DNA of 64,000 bases, taken from Microbulbifer halophilus. GTDB taxonomy: Bacteria > Pseudomonadota > Gammaproteobacteria > Pseudomonadales > Cellvibrionaceae. Position 1 is the first letter of the stretch; the number at the start of each line of letters is the position of its first letter. Below are positions 46,004-54,043 of the stretch, piece by piece. Location: assembly GCF_026183675.1 (NCBI RefSeq), contig NZ_JAPIVK010000014.1, positions 1-64,000 on the forward strand. The letters run 5' to 3'. The notes beneath the pieces are model-generated. The model worked only from the letters and a program-made list of their open reading frames with translations. It was not told where the DNA came from and did not search any database. A program made the translations under genes and the position numbers.

Positions 46004-47238
46004 GCGAACCGAAACGCGTCGACCTGGCGATTGTCGGCGGCGGCATGGCCGGCGCCAGCCTGGCGCTGATGCTGGCGCACTACTGCCCGCGGCTGTCCGT
46101 GGCGCTGCTGGAACGACAGGCACTGCCGGATGCCGGCGCCAGCGTGCAGCTGCCCAGTTTCGACACCCGCGCCACCGCCGTCGCCGCCGGCAGCCTGCAG
46201 ATCTTCGACGAACTGGGCCTCTGGCCGCAGTTGCGCGGTTACGCGGCGCCCATCGAACATATCCACGTCAGCGACCGCGGCCGCGCCCTGGGCGCGGCAC
46301 TGACAGCGGACGAGCAGGAGCGCGCCAGTTTTGCCGGCATGCTGGGCGCGGTGATCGAAAACGCGGCCCTGGGGCCGGTACTGCACGGCGCCCTGGCGCG
46401 GACGAATGTGCAGATGCTGGCACCGGCGCAGGTCGACGCCGTGCAGATGTCGGAAAGCGGCGCGCAACTGGCCTGGCGCAGCGATTCTGACAGTGGTGAG
46501 CACTCACTATCGACCCGGCTGCTGGTGGTTGCGGACGGCGTCGATTCGCCCCTGTGCCGGCAACTGGGGATAGAGACGGAGCGAATTGATTACCGGCAGC
46601 GGGCCCTGGTCACTACCATCGGTCTGGAGCGGGATCACCGCAACCGCGCCTACGAGCGTTTTACCGACGATGGCCCCATGGCGCTGCTGCCGCTGCCGAA
46701 ACGGGATGGCCTGCACCGTATGGCGCTGGTGTGGACTTGTGCCGCCGGGGTAGCGGAGGAGCTGGCCGCACTGTCGGAAGCGCGTTTTCTCCAGCGCCTG
46801 CAGCGCGCCTTCGGCTGGCGCGCCGGGCGCATGGTCCGCGCCGGCGCCCTGCAGAGCTATCCGCTCAGCCTGTCCCTGGCGCGGGAACAGTGGCGCCGCA
46901 ACCTGGTACTGGTGGGCAACTGCGCCCATTTCCTGCACCCGGTGGCGGGGCAGGGCTTCAACCTGACGCTGCGGGACTGCTACGGCCTGGCGCAGGCGCT
47001 CGCCGGTGTCGATTTGGCGTCAAATTCAACGCGGCAGCTAGACTTGTTACAGGAGTACGGCCGCGGCCGGCGGCTGGATCAGCAGCTAACCATTGGCTTC
47101 AGCGACCGCATACCGCCGCTGTTCGCCTCGGCAAACCCGCTGGCGCGGGGGCTGCGCCAGGCGGGGCTGCTGGGCCTGATGCTGGCGCCGCCACTGCGGT
47201 CGGGTTTTGTCGGCCAGGCGGCCGGTTTTGGGCTTTAA
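45997..47238 (+). CDS. ubiH: 2-octaprenyl-6-methoxyphenyl hydroxylase (UbiH)
   Basis: A 413-residue flavin monooxygenase of ubiquinone synthesis. It has the N-terminal FAD loop LAIVGGGMAGASLAL and the second FAD box VGNCAHFLHPVAGQGFNLTLRD near residue 308. GTG start at 45997 (or 46000) inside the pepP 3' end, after AGGGGGAA. Placing next to pepP and a second UbiH/UbiI-type gene supports UbiH; the exact ring position cannot be proven from sequence. Confidence 0.93.
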   Translation: MVSEPKRVDLAIVGGGMAGASLALMLAHYCPRLSVALLERQALPDAGASVQLPSFDTRATAVAAGSLQIFDELGLWPQLRGYAAPIEHIHVSDRGRALGAALTADEQERASFAGMLGAVIENAALGPVLHGALARTNVQMLAPAQVDAVQMSESGAQLAWRSDSDSGEHSLSTRLLVVADGVDSPLCRQLGIETERIDYRQRALVTTIGLERDHRNRAYERFTDDGPMALLPLPKRDGLHRMALVWTCAAGVAEELAALSEARFLQRLQRAFGWRAGRMVRAGALQSYPLSLSLAREQWRRNLVLVGNCAHFLHPVAGQGFNLTLRDCYGLAQALAGVDLASNSTRQLDLLQEYGRGRRLDQQLTIGFSDRIPPLFASANPLARGLRQAGLLGLMLAPPLRSGFVGQAAGFGL

Positions 47239-47285
47239 TTGACGCACTGGCCGCTCGGCCGGGTCACCTCCAGCAGGGGCAGACT

Positions 47286-48521
47286 ATGAACAGACAGCGT
47301 ATGGATATCGCCATCGTCGGCGGCGGCATGGTGGGCCTGGCCCAGGCCGCCTTGCTGGCGGTGCGCCACCCGCAGTTGCAGATCGCGCTGCTGGAGGCGG
47401 CCAGTGAACAGCCGCCGGTGCCCGCCGACCACTACGATCCGCGCGTGGTGGCGCTCACCCAGTCCTCCCACGAGTTGCTCGAGGAAGTGGGCGCCTGGGA
47501 ATCCTTCGGCGGCGAGCGCGCCTGCCCCTATACCGAAATGCGCGTCTGGGACGCCGAGGGCACCGGCTCGGTACGCTTCAACAGCCGCGATGTGCGGCTG
47601 CCCAATCTCGGCCACATCGCCGAGAACAGCGTGGTGGTGGCGGCGCTGCGCCGGCGCCTCGAGGCCCTGCCCAACGTGGAGCTGGTGGACGGCTTCCGCC
47701 TCGAGAGCTGGTGGCGCGATTGCGGCCTCTGGCACCTGCAGCCGCGCAGCGACCGCGTCAATGTGATCGAGGGGCTGGAGGAAAACGGCGAGATACTGCG
47801 TACGCGCCTGCTGATCGGCGCCGACGGCGCCCGCTCGCGGGTGCGCGACCTGCTGCGCATTCGCGCGCGGGAAACCGTCTACAACCAGACGGCGCTGGTG
47901 TGCGTGGCCCGCTGCGAAAAGTCCCACCAACACACCGCCTGGCAGCGCTTCCTGAAAACCGGGCCGCTGGCGTTCCTGCCGCTGGCCGGGCTGGGTGACG
48001 AAAATCACTGCGCGGTGGTCTGGTCCGCGGACCGGGAGCTGGCGCGGGAACTGGTGATGCTCGATGACAACGCCTTCGCCCTCAACCTGGAAAAGGCGTT
48101 CGAGAGTCGCCTCGGCAATGTCGAGGAGGTTGGCGAGCGCTTCTCCTTCCCGCTGCGCGCGCGCCATGCGGAATCCTACTACGGCCCCGGCGCGGTGCTG
48201 ATCGGCGACGCCGCCCACAGCATCCACCCGCTGGCCGGCCAGGGGGTCAACCTGGGGCTGCAGGATGTGTCGGTGCTGAGCGAGGAAATCGCCCGCGCCC
48301 TGAAACGCGGCCTGGAGCCGGCGGACCCCTCGGTACTGGCGCGCTACCAGCGCCGCCGCCGCGGCGACAACGCCGCCACCCTCAAGGCCATGAGTACCTT
48401 CAAATCCCTGTTCGGCGCCGGCGACCTGCACTGGCGCTGGCTGCGCAACACCGGATTGAGTATGGTAGACGCCAGCCCGTTGCTGAAAAAACGCATCATC
48501 CTGCGCGCCATGGCGGTGTAA
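47286..48521 (+). CDS. ubiI: UbiI/VisC-type FAD monooxygenase of ubiquinone synthesis
   Basis: A 411-residue FAD hydroxylase. It has the FAD loop IAIVGGGMVGLAQAAL, the DG motif LIGADGARSRVRDLL (about 176-190) and the late FAD box LIGDAAHSIHPLAGQGVNLGLQD (about 302-325). It starts at ATG 47286, 47 bases after ubiH. Order pepP-ubiH-ubiI matches E. coli (pepP-ubiH-visC). UbiI hydroxylates C5; UbiF and UbiM are related enzymes, so the symbol rests on position. Confidence 0.92.
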   Translation: MNRQRMDIAIVGGGMVGLAQAALLAVRHPQLQIALLEAASEQPPVPADHYDPRVVALTQSSHELLEEVGAWESFGGERACPYTEMRVWDAEGTGSVRFNSRDVRLPNLGHIAENSVVVAALRRRLEALPNVELVDGFRLESWWRDCGLWHLQPRSDRVNVIEGLEENGEILRTRLLIGADGARSRVRDLLRIRARETVYNQTALVCVARCEKSHQHTAWQRFLKTGPLAFLPLAGLGDENHCAVVWSADRELARELVMLDDNAFALNLEKAFESRLGNVEEVGERFSFPLRARHAESYYGPGAVLIGDAAHSIHPLAGQGVNLGLQDVSVLSEEIARALKRGLEPADPSVLARYQRRRRGDNAATLKAMSTFKSLFGAGDLHWRWLRNTGLSMVDASPLLKKRIILRAMAV

Positions 48522-48528
48522 GCCGGGA

Positions 48529-48584
48529 GCGCCGAGCCCCGGCTCGGCACGCGGGCCGCAGGCCCGCCATGGCTTTGCCACTTA
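48529..48584. repeat. Pair of short GC hairpins
   Basis: GCCGAGCCCCGGCTCGGC and GCGGGCCGCAGGCCCGC lie in the gap between ubiI and the rhomboid gene. Without a T run these are REP-like or factor-dependent stops rather than standard terminators. Confidence 0.5.
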
Positions 48585-48603
48585 TTGAGACAGGCCCCGA
48601 CAA

Positions 48604-49611
48604 TTGAGCCACTGGACCACCGTCTACCAATTCCCCATCGACAAGGACCTCTCCGAACTGGCGCAGTTTATCCGGCGCAATCGCCTGCCCCTGCGCATCA
48701 GTGAGGAAAACAACAGCCAGGTATTGTCCGCGGCCGATCCGCGCCTGCCGGGCCTGTTGCAGCCGGTGCTGGAGCGTTGGCTCGCCGGCGAGATCCGCCT
48801 GGGCGATATCCGTGTGGAAGCGGTGGAGGAGCCCGCACCCGTAGCCACTGATGACGCCGTGGAGGAACAGCGCGAGGGCGAAAGGAATACCCCGGAGGAA
48901 ACGGAAGCCGGCTCTTCAGCGAACACGGACCTGCCGGAAAACGCATCGACACAGCCCGCCCCCGCCTCGCCGCTACCGGACTGGCCCCTGCATAAAACGC
49001 CGCTCTGCCTGGTGTTGATCGCGCTGTGTTTTATCGGCTGGCTGTTGCCGGAGCCCTTGGCTCGGGCGCTGTTGATTGTCCCCGATCGCGGCGGCGATTT
49101 CGCTCTCGAGGGTTCCACCCTGGCCCGGCACTGGGCCCAGGGCGAGTACTGGCGCCTGTGGACGCCGGCGATCGTGCATTTCTCCCTGCCACACGCGCTG
49201 TTCAATGCCCTGGGCGTCTGGATTCTCGGCCGCTCGCTGGAAGCGCGCGCCGGCACCCTGGCGTTTGCGCTGCTGGTATTGACCAGCGCCGTCGCCTCCA
49301 ACCTGGCGCAGTATTACTGGTCGCCGGAAACATATTTCGGTGGTATGTCCGGTGTGGTGTACGCGCTGGTGGGGGCCGTGTTGGTACTGCAGCGCTGGCG
49401 GCGGAACTGGCGCGATGTACCCAGCGGCATTGTCGCCGTAGCGGTGGGGTGGTTGCTGTTTTGTGCCACTGGCCTTTTCACGTATATTTTCGGCACCGGT
49501 ATCGCCAATGCCGCGCATATCGGCGGATTTTTGTGTGGTATCTTGTTGACGCTGTTGTACTGCTTCACCAGCGGCGCCAGACAATTTTCCGATAATCCCG
49601 CGGCCGCCTGA
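48604..49611 (+). CDS. Rhomboid intramembrane serine protease, GlpG-like
   Basis: A 335-residue membrane protein. The catalytic pair is visible: Ser249 in GGMSGVVYAL and His305 in AAHIGGFLCG. Six hydrophobic segments lie between about 135 and 325. An N-terminal soluble domain (about 1-70) resembles the GlpG cytoplasmic domain, followed by an acidic, low-complexity linker of roughly 60 residues that E. coli GlpG lacks. It seems to start at TTG 48604 with a poor ribosome site. Confidence 0.9.
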   Translation: MSHWTTVYQFPIDKDLSELAQFIRRNRLPLRISEENNSQVLSAADPRLPGLLQPVLERWLAGEIRLGDIRVEAVEEPAPVATDDAVEEQREGERNTPEETEAGSSANTDLPENASTQPAPASPLPDWPLHKTPLCLVLIALCFIGWLLPEPLARALLIVPDRGGDFALEGSTLARHWAQGEYWRLWTPAIVHFSLPHALFNALGVWILGRSLEARAGTLAFALLVLTSAVASNLAQYYWSPETYFGGMSGVVYALVGAVLVLQRWRRNWRDVPSGIVAVAVGWLLFCATGLFTYIFGTGIANAAHIGGFLCGILLTLLYCFTSGARQFSDNPAAA

Positions 49612-49618
49612 TCTTCTT

Positions 49619-50764
49619 ATGTTCCTGTTGATTGTCTATGTACTGATTGCGCTGGGCTTTTCCTTCCTGTGCTCGATTGCCGAGTCGGTGATACTGAGCG
49701 TGACCAAACCCTACACCAGCCTGCTGGAGCGCGAGGGCAATCGCGCCGGCGCGGTGCTGCGCAAACTCAAGGAAGACATCAACGCGCCGCTGGCGGCCAT
49801 CCTGACCCTCAATACCGTTGCCCACACCGCCGGCGCCGCCGGTGCCGGTGCCCAGGCCGCCGAGGTCTTCGGCAGCCAGTACGTGGGAGTGATCTCCGCG
49901 GTCCTGACGCTGCTGATCCTGATTCTTTCCGAGATCATTCCCAAGACCCTCGGCGCGGTCTATTGGCGCCAACTGGCTCCGGTAACCGGCTACACGGTGC
50001 GTTTCCTGGTGTGGATACTCTACCCCTTCGTGAAAATGTCCGAGTGGCTCACTCGCGGTCTCGCCCACGGCCCCACGCTGACCGGTTTCAGCCGTGAGGA
50101 ATTTGCGGTGATGGCGGAACTCGGCCGCGCCGAGGGGCAATTGGAAGAGCGGGAGTCGAATATCCTGCGCAACCTGTTTTTTACCCTGCGCGATCAATCG
50201 GTGCGCGAGGTAATGACACCGCGCACCGTGGTCTACTCCCTGCCCCAGGACGACACCCTGGAAGATGTCTGCGAGGATGTGGAAAAGAGCCGTTTTTCTC
50301 GCATCCCCATCTATGAGCGGCGCGACCCCGACTGCGTGGTGGGCTTTGTACTCAAGCAGGAATTGCTGCTGGCGCAGGCGAAGGGCGGGGGCGAAGACAA
50401 ACTGTCGAAATTCCGCCGCGATATGCTGATGCTGCCGGAGACCGCCACCATCTACCAGGCTTTCCAGAAAATGCTCGCGCGGCGCATGCAGATCAGCGCG
50501 GTGCTGGACGAGTACGGCAGCCTGGAAGGGCTGGTCACGCTGGAAGACCTGCTGGAAACCCTGCTGGGCGAGGAAATCGTCGACGAGGCGGACAAGACGC
50601 CGGACCGCCAGCAACTGGCCAAACGACTGTGGCGCTGGCGCTCGAAGCGCTACGGCCTGAAGGTGGATGACGAGGCCCAGCGGGAGGAAGACGACGGGGA
50701 ATTCGAGGGTGGCGATACTGGCAATACCGAAGAGCCGCCCGGCAAAGATGAAGCCGGACATTGA
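49619..50764 (+). CDS. CNNM/CorC-type protein (DUF21 + CBS domains)
   Basis: A 381-residue membrane protein. A DUF21 domain (residues 1-150, with SEIIPKTLGAVYW) is followed by a pair of CBS domains (about 200-330; VREVMTPRTVVYSL and ALDEYG-like VLDEYGSLEGLVTLEDLLE) and a hydrophilic, acidic tail in place of the usual CorC_HlyC domain. Members export or sense Mg2+/Co2+, but the role varies. It begins 7 bases after the rhomboid gene and is probably in its operon. Confidence 0.9.
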   Translation: MFLLIVYVLIALGFSFLCSIAESVILSVTKPYTSLLEREGNRAGAVLRKLKEDINAPLAAILTLNTVAHTAGAAGAGAQAAEVFGSQYVGVISAVLTLLILILSEIIPKTLGAVYWRQLAPVTGYTVRFLVWILYPFVKMSEWLTRGLAHGPTLTGFSREEFAVMAELGRAEGQLEERESNILRNLFFTLRDQSVREVMTPRTVVYSLPQDDTLEDVCEDVEKSRFSRIPIYERRDPDCVVGFVLKQELLLAQAKGGGEDKLSKFRRDMLMLPETATIYQAFQKMLARRMQISAVLDEYGSLEGLVTLEDLLETLLGEEIVDEADKTPDRQQLAKRLWRWRSKRYGLKVDDEAQREEDDGEFEGGDTGNTEEPPGKDEAGH

Positions 50765-50976
50765 CCGGATTTATCGTTCCGGTAAACGAATAAAACTTGA
50801 TCAGAGTGAACCCTGGCCCCATAGTCCAGTCTATGACGTAGAGTAGAAATCCCCTGTCGGTTGAGGCTGGCAAACGATTTTTCGCTCGTAGAGGCCCGGC
50901 AGCGGCAAGGTATTCAATGGCCCGCTGTTTTTGGGTACTCCCATCTCCGATGGATGCAGATTGGTAGGTTTTTATC

Positions 50977-51269
50977 GTGCGTATCGGGTTGCTTTTTCTG
51001 GTTCTGCAGTCGGTGCTGTTGTGTGCAACAGCGCAGGCCGAGCCCGATATCGCGCAGAGAAAACTGCATCCGGCGCGCTGGAAGCCTCCGGTGGCGACGG
51101 CGATCCCCTGCCGCAGGACGGCGATGTCGACACCGAACTGCAGCGCAGTGCGACCACTGATTCCGACTCCCCGCTGACCACCCCCGTCGAGACGCAGGCA
51201 CCGCGCCGTGCGTTACCGGCCGACCGCTGCATTGCCAATATAATCCGCGGCCCTCCCTTTCTGGCGTAA
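50977..51269 (+). pseudogene. Possible frameshifted gene for a small exported protein
   Basis: GTG 50977 opens a credible signal peptide (RIGLLFLVLQSVLLCATAQA) but the frame soon turns arginine/proline-rich. In another frame from about 51050 the composition is more protein-like (GDPLPQDGDVDTELQRSATT) and runs to 51269. A single frameshift would join them into one secreted protein of about 97 residues. Either a real inactivating mutation, a sequencing error, or chance. Confidence 0.35.
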
Positions 51270-51361
51270 CTCCGCTTTTCACTGTTATTGAACCCGTTTG
51301 CCGCGTTATGCGCGGCCAACCGCTCGACGCCACACGGCGCGAGCCAGAGAGAGTTATCGCC

Positions 51362-51928
51362 ATGAAAAACTTCGACTTTCTGCAACTGCAGGACCTGGAC
51401 CGGCTGGTATTTCCGGAAGAATTCCACGACCTGACCCTGGACTCCCCGGCACTCAGTTTCATTTCGGATTTCAAGCATCACCATCCCTCGGTATTGACCA
51501 CTTCTGTCACCGCCCTGAATGCGGCCAAGGTAATGCGCGCCGGTCACCTGAGCGCGGTGTTGGTGCTGGACAGAGAGGGCACGTTTACCGGCCTGCTGAC
51601 CCCGGACGACGTCAGCCGCCAGCGGATTGTGCAACTGGTGGCAGCGGGCCTGCCGCGACATGAGCTGACCGCGGGTGACCTGATGCGCCCGCGCAGTGAA
51701 TTGAAAATGTTGAGCTACCAGCAGGTGGCCAACAGCCGTATCCGCGATGTGCTCGGGGCCATGCGCCGCGAGCGGCAGCGGGTCTGCCTGATAGTGGATC
51801 AGGACAACCACCATGTGCGCGGACTGCTCAGTGCTGACGAGGTGGGTGAGCGCCTGCAGGCGCGGATCGATATTGAACAGGCGCCCAGCTTTACCGACCT
51901 CATCGAGACGATGGCGCCCGTCCACTGA
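51362..51928 (+). CDS. CBS-domain protein
   Basis: A 188-residue soluble protein with a pair of CBS domains (about 40-105 and 108-175), including LSAVLVLDREGTFTGLLTPDDV and VCLIVDQDNHHVRGLLSADEV. CBS pairs bind adenine nucleotides. There is no attached catalytic or membrane domain. Start at ATG 51362 (MKNFDFLQLQ); the frame extends 18 codons upstream. It stands alone, so its partner is unknown. Confidence 0.88.
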   Translation: MKNFDFLQLQDLDRLVFPEEFHDLTLDSPALSFISDFKHHHPSVLTTSVTALNAAKVMRAGHLSAVLVLDREGTFTGLLTPDDVSRQRIVQLVAAGLPRHELTAGDLMRPRSELKMLSYQQVANSRIRDVLGAMRRERQRVCLIVDQDNHHVRGLLSADEVGERLQARIDIEQAPSFTDLIETMAPVH

Positions 51929-52275
51929 GTGGTGTCGGCAAAGCGGTAGGGTGCGCCGTGCGCACCAGAGTTTACGCAGCCGGCACCAATCCCTGAAGGA
52001 CGCCCGCCAGAAAACGCGATGGGCGGGACGAGGCCCGCCCATCGCCGTTCCGTTCCGGCGGGCAGCTCGCCCCTGTCCATCCCAGGGCCGTCCCCACTCC
52101 CTCCTCCGCAGGAAACCGAATCTTTGGCGGCGCCGGCGCTCGATCGCAGGTTTAAGTCCCGGAGCCTGCTAGGCTTGCAGATCATAGCTGTATTAGGCGG
52201 GGGCCTTCTGGTAACGGCGATGGCGGCGCCGTTAGAATATGCGGCTTTATGGTGCACTGACTTCGAGAACAAAAT
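51929..52275. other. Intergenic region upstream of gcvT
   Basis: No gene. It holds the GGGTGCGCC palindrome at 51945-51966 and a perfect 11-bp hairpin CGATGGGCGGG / CCCGCCCATCG at 52017-52044 without a T run. I looked for a glycine riboswitch before gcvT and could not find its conserved motifs. Confidence 0.6.
51945..51966. repeat. GGGTGCGCC palindrome
   Basis: A palindrome with arms GGTGCGC / GCGCACC around CGT, preceded by GGTAG. The same unit occurs reversed at 59460-59481, and as an inverted pair at 18447-18520. Confidence 0.65.
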
Positions 52276-53364
52276 ATGGGAAACAGAACGCCTCTGTATG
52301 ACGCACATGTCGCCATGGGCGGCAAAATGGTGGATTTCGGCGGATGGGATATGCCGCTGCACTACGGATCGCAAATGGAAGAGCACAACAAGGTGCGCAC
52401 CGCCGCCGGCATGTTCGATGTCTCCCATATGACCGTGGTCGATATCGACGGCGACGGCGCCCGCGACTTCCTGCGCTACCTGCTGGCCAACGATGTGGCC
52501 AGGCTCGACGGCAAGCCCGGCAAGGCGCTCTACACCGGCATGCTCAACGAAAAGGGCGGTGTGATCGACGACCTGATCGTCTATCTGGTGGATCCCGGCT
52601 ACCGCATGGTGGTCAACTGCGCGACCCGCGACCGGGACCTGGCCTGGATGGAGCAGCAGGCCGAATCCTTCGAGGTCTCCCTGAGCGAGCGCCCGCAACT
52701 GGCGATGGTCGCCATCCAGGGCCCCGAAGCGCTGGACAGGGTGAAGGAAGTGTTGGGCGTCGACTGGATTGCCGCCATCGACGACCTGAAACCCTTCCAG
52801 AGCGTTGCCCGCGGCGACTGGTTCGTCGGCCGCACCGGCTATACCGGGGAAGACGGTGTGGAGATCATGCTGCCCGGCGAGGACGCCGACGGCTTCTGGC
52901 GCGCACTGGCGGATGCCGGCGTGGCGCCCTGCGGCCTGGGCGCGCGGGACACACTGCGCCTGGAAGCCGGCCTCAACCTGTACGGCCACGAAATGGACGA
53001 GGACACCTCGCCGCTGGTCGCCAATATGGGCTGGACTGTCGCCTGGCAGCCGGAGGAACGCGACTTTATCGGCCGCGGGCCCATTGCCGAGGAAAAGGCG
53101 GCCGGCGTAAAACAGAAACTGGTGGGCCTGGTGCTGGAAGAGCGCGGCGTACTGCGCGCGGACCAGCCGGTGGTGGTGGACGGCGCCGACGAGCGCGGTA
53201 TCATCACCAGCGGTACTTTTTCCCCCACCCTGGGCCATTCCATTGCGCTGGCGCGGGTGCCGGTGACGGTGGGCGACACCGCCCGGGTGGAGATGCGCAA
53301 GAAGCTGGTACCGGTGAAGGTGGTTAAACCCTGTTTTGTGCGCAATGGCAAGTCGGTTGTCTGA
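52276..53364 (+). CDS. gcvT: Glycine cleavage system T protein (aminomethyltransferase)
   Basis: A 362-residue tetrahydrofolate-dependent enzyme that releases ammonia from the aminomethyl-lipoyl H protein. The family start [25 protein letters not shown] and [14 protein letters not shown], the [16 protein letters not shown] segment (about 192) and [18 protein letters not shown] are all present. gcvH follows in the same direction after a 228-base gap holding a palindromic element; gcvP is not in the window. Confidence 0.96.
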   Translation: MGNRTPLYDAHVAMGGKMVDFGGWDMPLHYGSQMEEHNKVRTAAGMFDVSHMTVVDIDGDGARDFLRYLLANDVARLDGKPGKALYTGMLNEKGGVIDDLIVYLVDPGYRMVVNCATRDRDLAWMEQQAESFEVSLSERPQLAMVAIQGPEALDRVKEVLGVDWIAAIDDLKPFQSVARGDWFVGRTGYTGEDGVEIMLPGEDADGFWRALADAGVAPCGLGARDTLRLEAGLNLYGHEMDEDTSPLVANMGWTVAWQPEERDFIGRGPIAEEKAAGVKQKLVGLVLEERGVLRADQPVVVDGADERGIITSGTFSPTLGHSIALARVPVTVGDTARVEMRKKLVPVKVVKPCFVRNGKSVV

Positions 53365-53406
53365 GGGCCTGTTTCGAATCTGTCAGAGTTAGGCCCCCGG
53401 TGGCGG

Positions 53407-53514
53407 GGTCGGATGGGGGACCGCTTTCCGGGACACGCCGTGAATACGTCCCTGTAGGCTTGTCTGCGAGGTCCCTCTCGCAGACAGTCCCGGAAAGCGG
53501 TCCCCCACCCGACC
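53407..53514. repeat. Palindromic element A (62-bp core with self-complementary arms)
   Basis: Left arm 53407-53429 and right arm 53492-53514 are complementary at 22 of 23 positions. The 62-bp core (53430-53491) contains an inner hairpin TGTCTGCGAG / CTCGCAGACA. Element B (56452-56559, opposite orientation) has the same core with 2 differences but different arms. It lies between gcvT and gcvH. Confidence 0.8.
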
Positions 53515-53592
53515 CTGCGAGCCCCGTACAGGAAGCCAAACAGGCTCCGAAAAAAGAATCTGAAGAAATCTGCTTAATAGAGGGATCACAGC

Positions 53593-53979
53593 ATGAGCGA
53601 AATCCGCAGCGAACTGAAATACATGCCCAGCCACGAGTGGGCGCGGCTGGAAGAGGACGGCACCGTCACCATCGGCATCAGTGACCACGCCCAGGACGCA
53701 TTGGGTGATGTGGTGTTCGTGGAGACCCCGGAAGTGGGCACTGAGCTGGCCGCCGGTGACGAGGCCGGTGTGGTCGAATCCGTGAAAGCCGCCAGCGATA
53801 TCTACGCACCGGTTTCCGGCGAAGTGATCGCCGTGAACGAGTCCCTGGAAGACGCTCCCGAGAGTGTCAACGAATCCCCCTACGACGAGGGCTGGATGTT
53901 CCGCGTCAAGCCGAGCGATACCGGTGAGCTGGATAAAATGCTCGATGCGGATGCCTATCGGGAAGAAGCGGAAGAGTAG
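53593..53979 (+). CDS. gcvH: Glycine cleavage system H protein
   Basis: A 128-residue lipoyl carrier protein that shuttles the aminomethyl group between P, T and L proteins. The lipoylated lysine is K65 in [17 protein letters not shown]. The start [19 protein letters not shown] and end are typical. It follows gcvT and is closed by the terminator at 54008-54043, shared with convergent ptsP. Confidence 0.97.
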   Translation: MSEIRSELKYMPSHEWARLEEDGTVTIGISDHAQDALGDVVFVETPEVGTELAAGDEAGVVESVKAASDIYAPVSGEVIAVNESLEDAPESVNESPYDEGWMFRVKPSDTGELDKMLDADAYREEAEE

Positions 53980-54007
53980 TCAGCGTTCAAAATCAAATAT
54001 CAATGGA

Positions 54008-54043
54008 AAAAGCCGCCGGGCATCTGCCCGGCGGCTTTTTTTA
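54008..54043. terminator. Bidirectional terminator between gcvH and ptsP
   Basis: AAAGCCGCCGGGC-ATCT-GCCCGGCGGCTTTTTT: a long GC stem with A and T runs on both sides. It ends gcvH on the plus strand, and its edge touches the ptsP stop codon on the minus strand. Confidence 0.95.

Noticed and set aside
44387..46123. 578-codon minus-strand ORF opposite pepP
   Set aside because: pepP has all five metal ligands; the antisense ORF has no motifs.
52045..52275. Glycine riboswitch upstream of gcvT
   Set aside because: The conserved aptamer motifs of the glycine riboswitch are not present on the plus strand; only a plain hairpin was seen.
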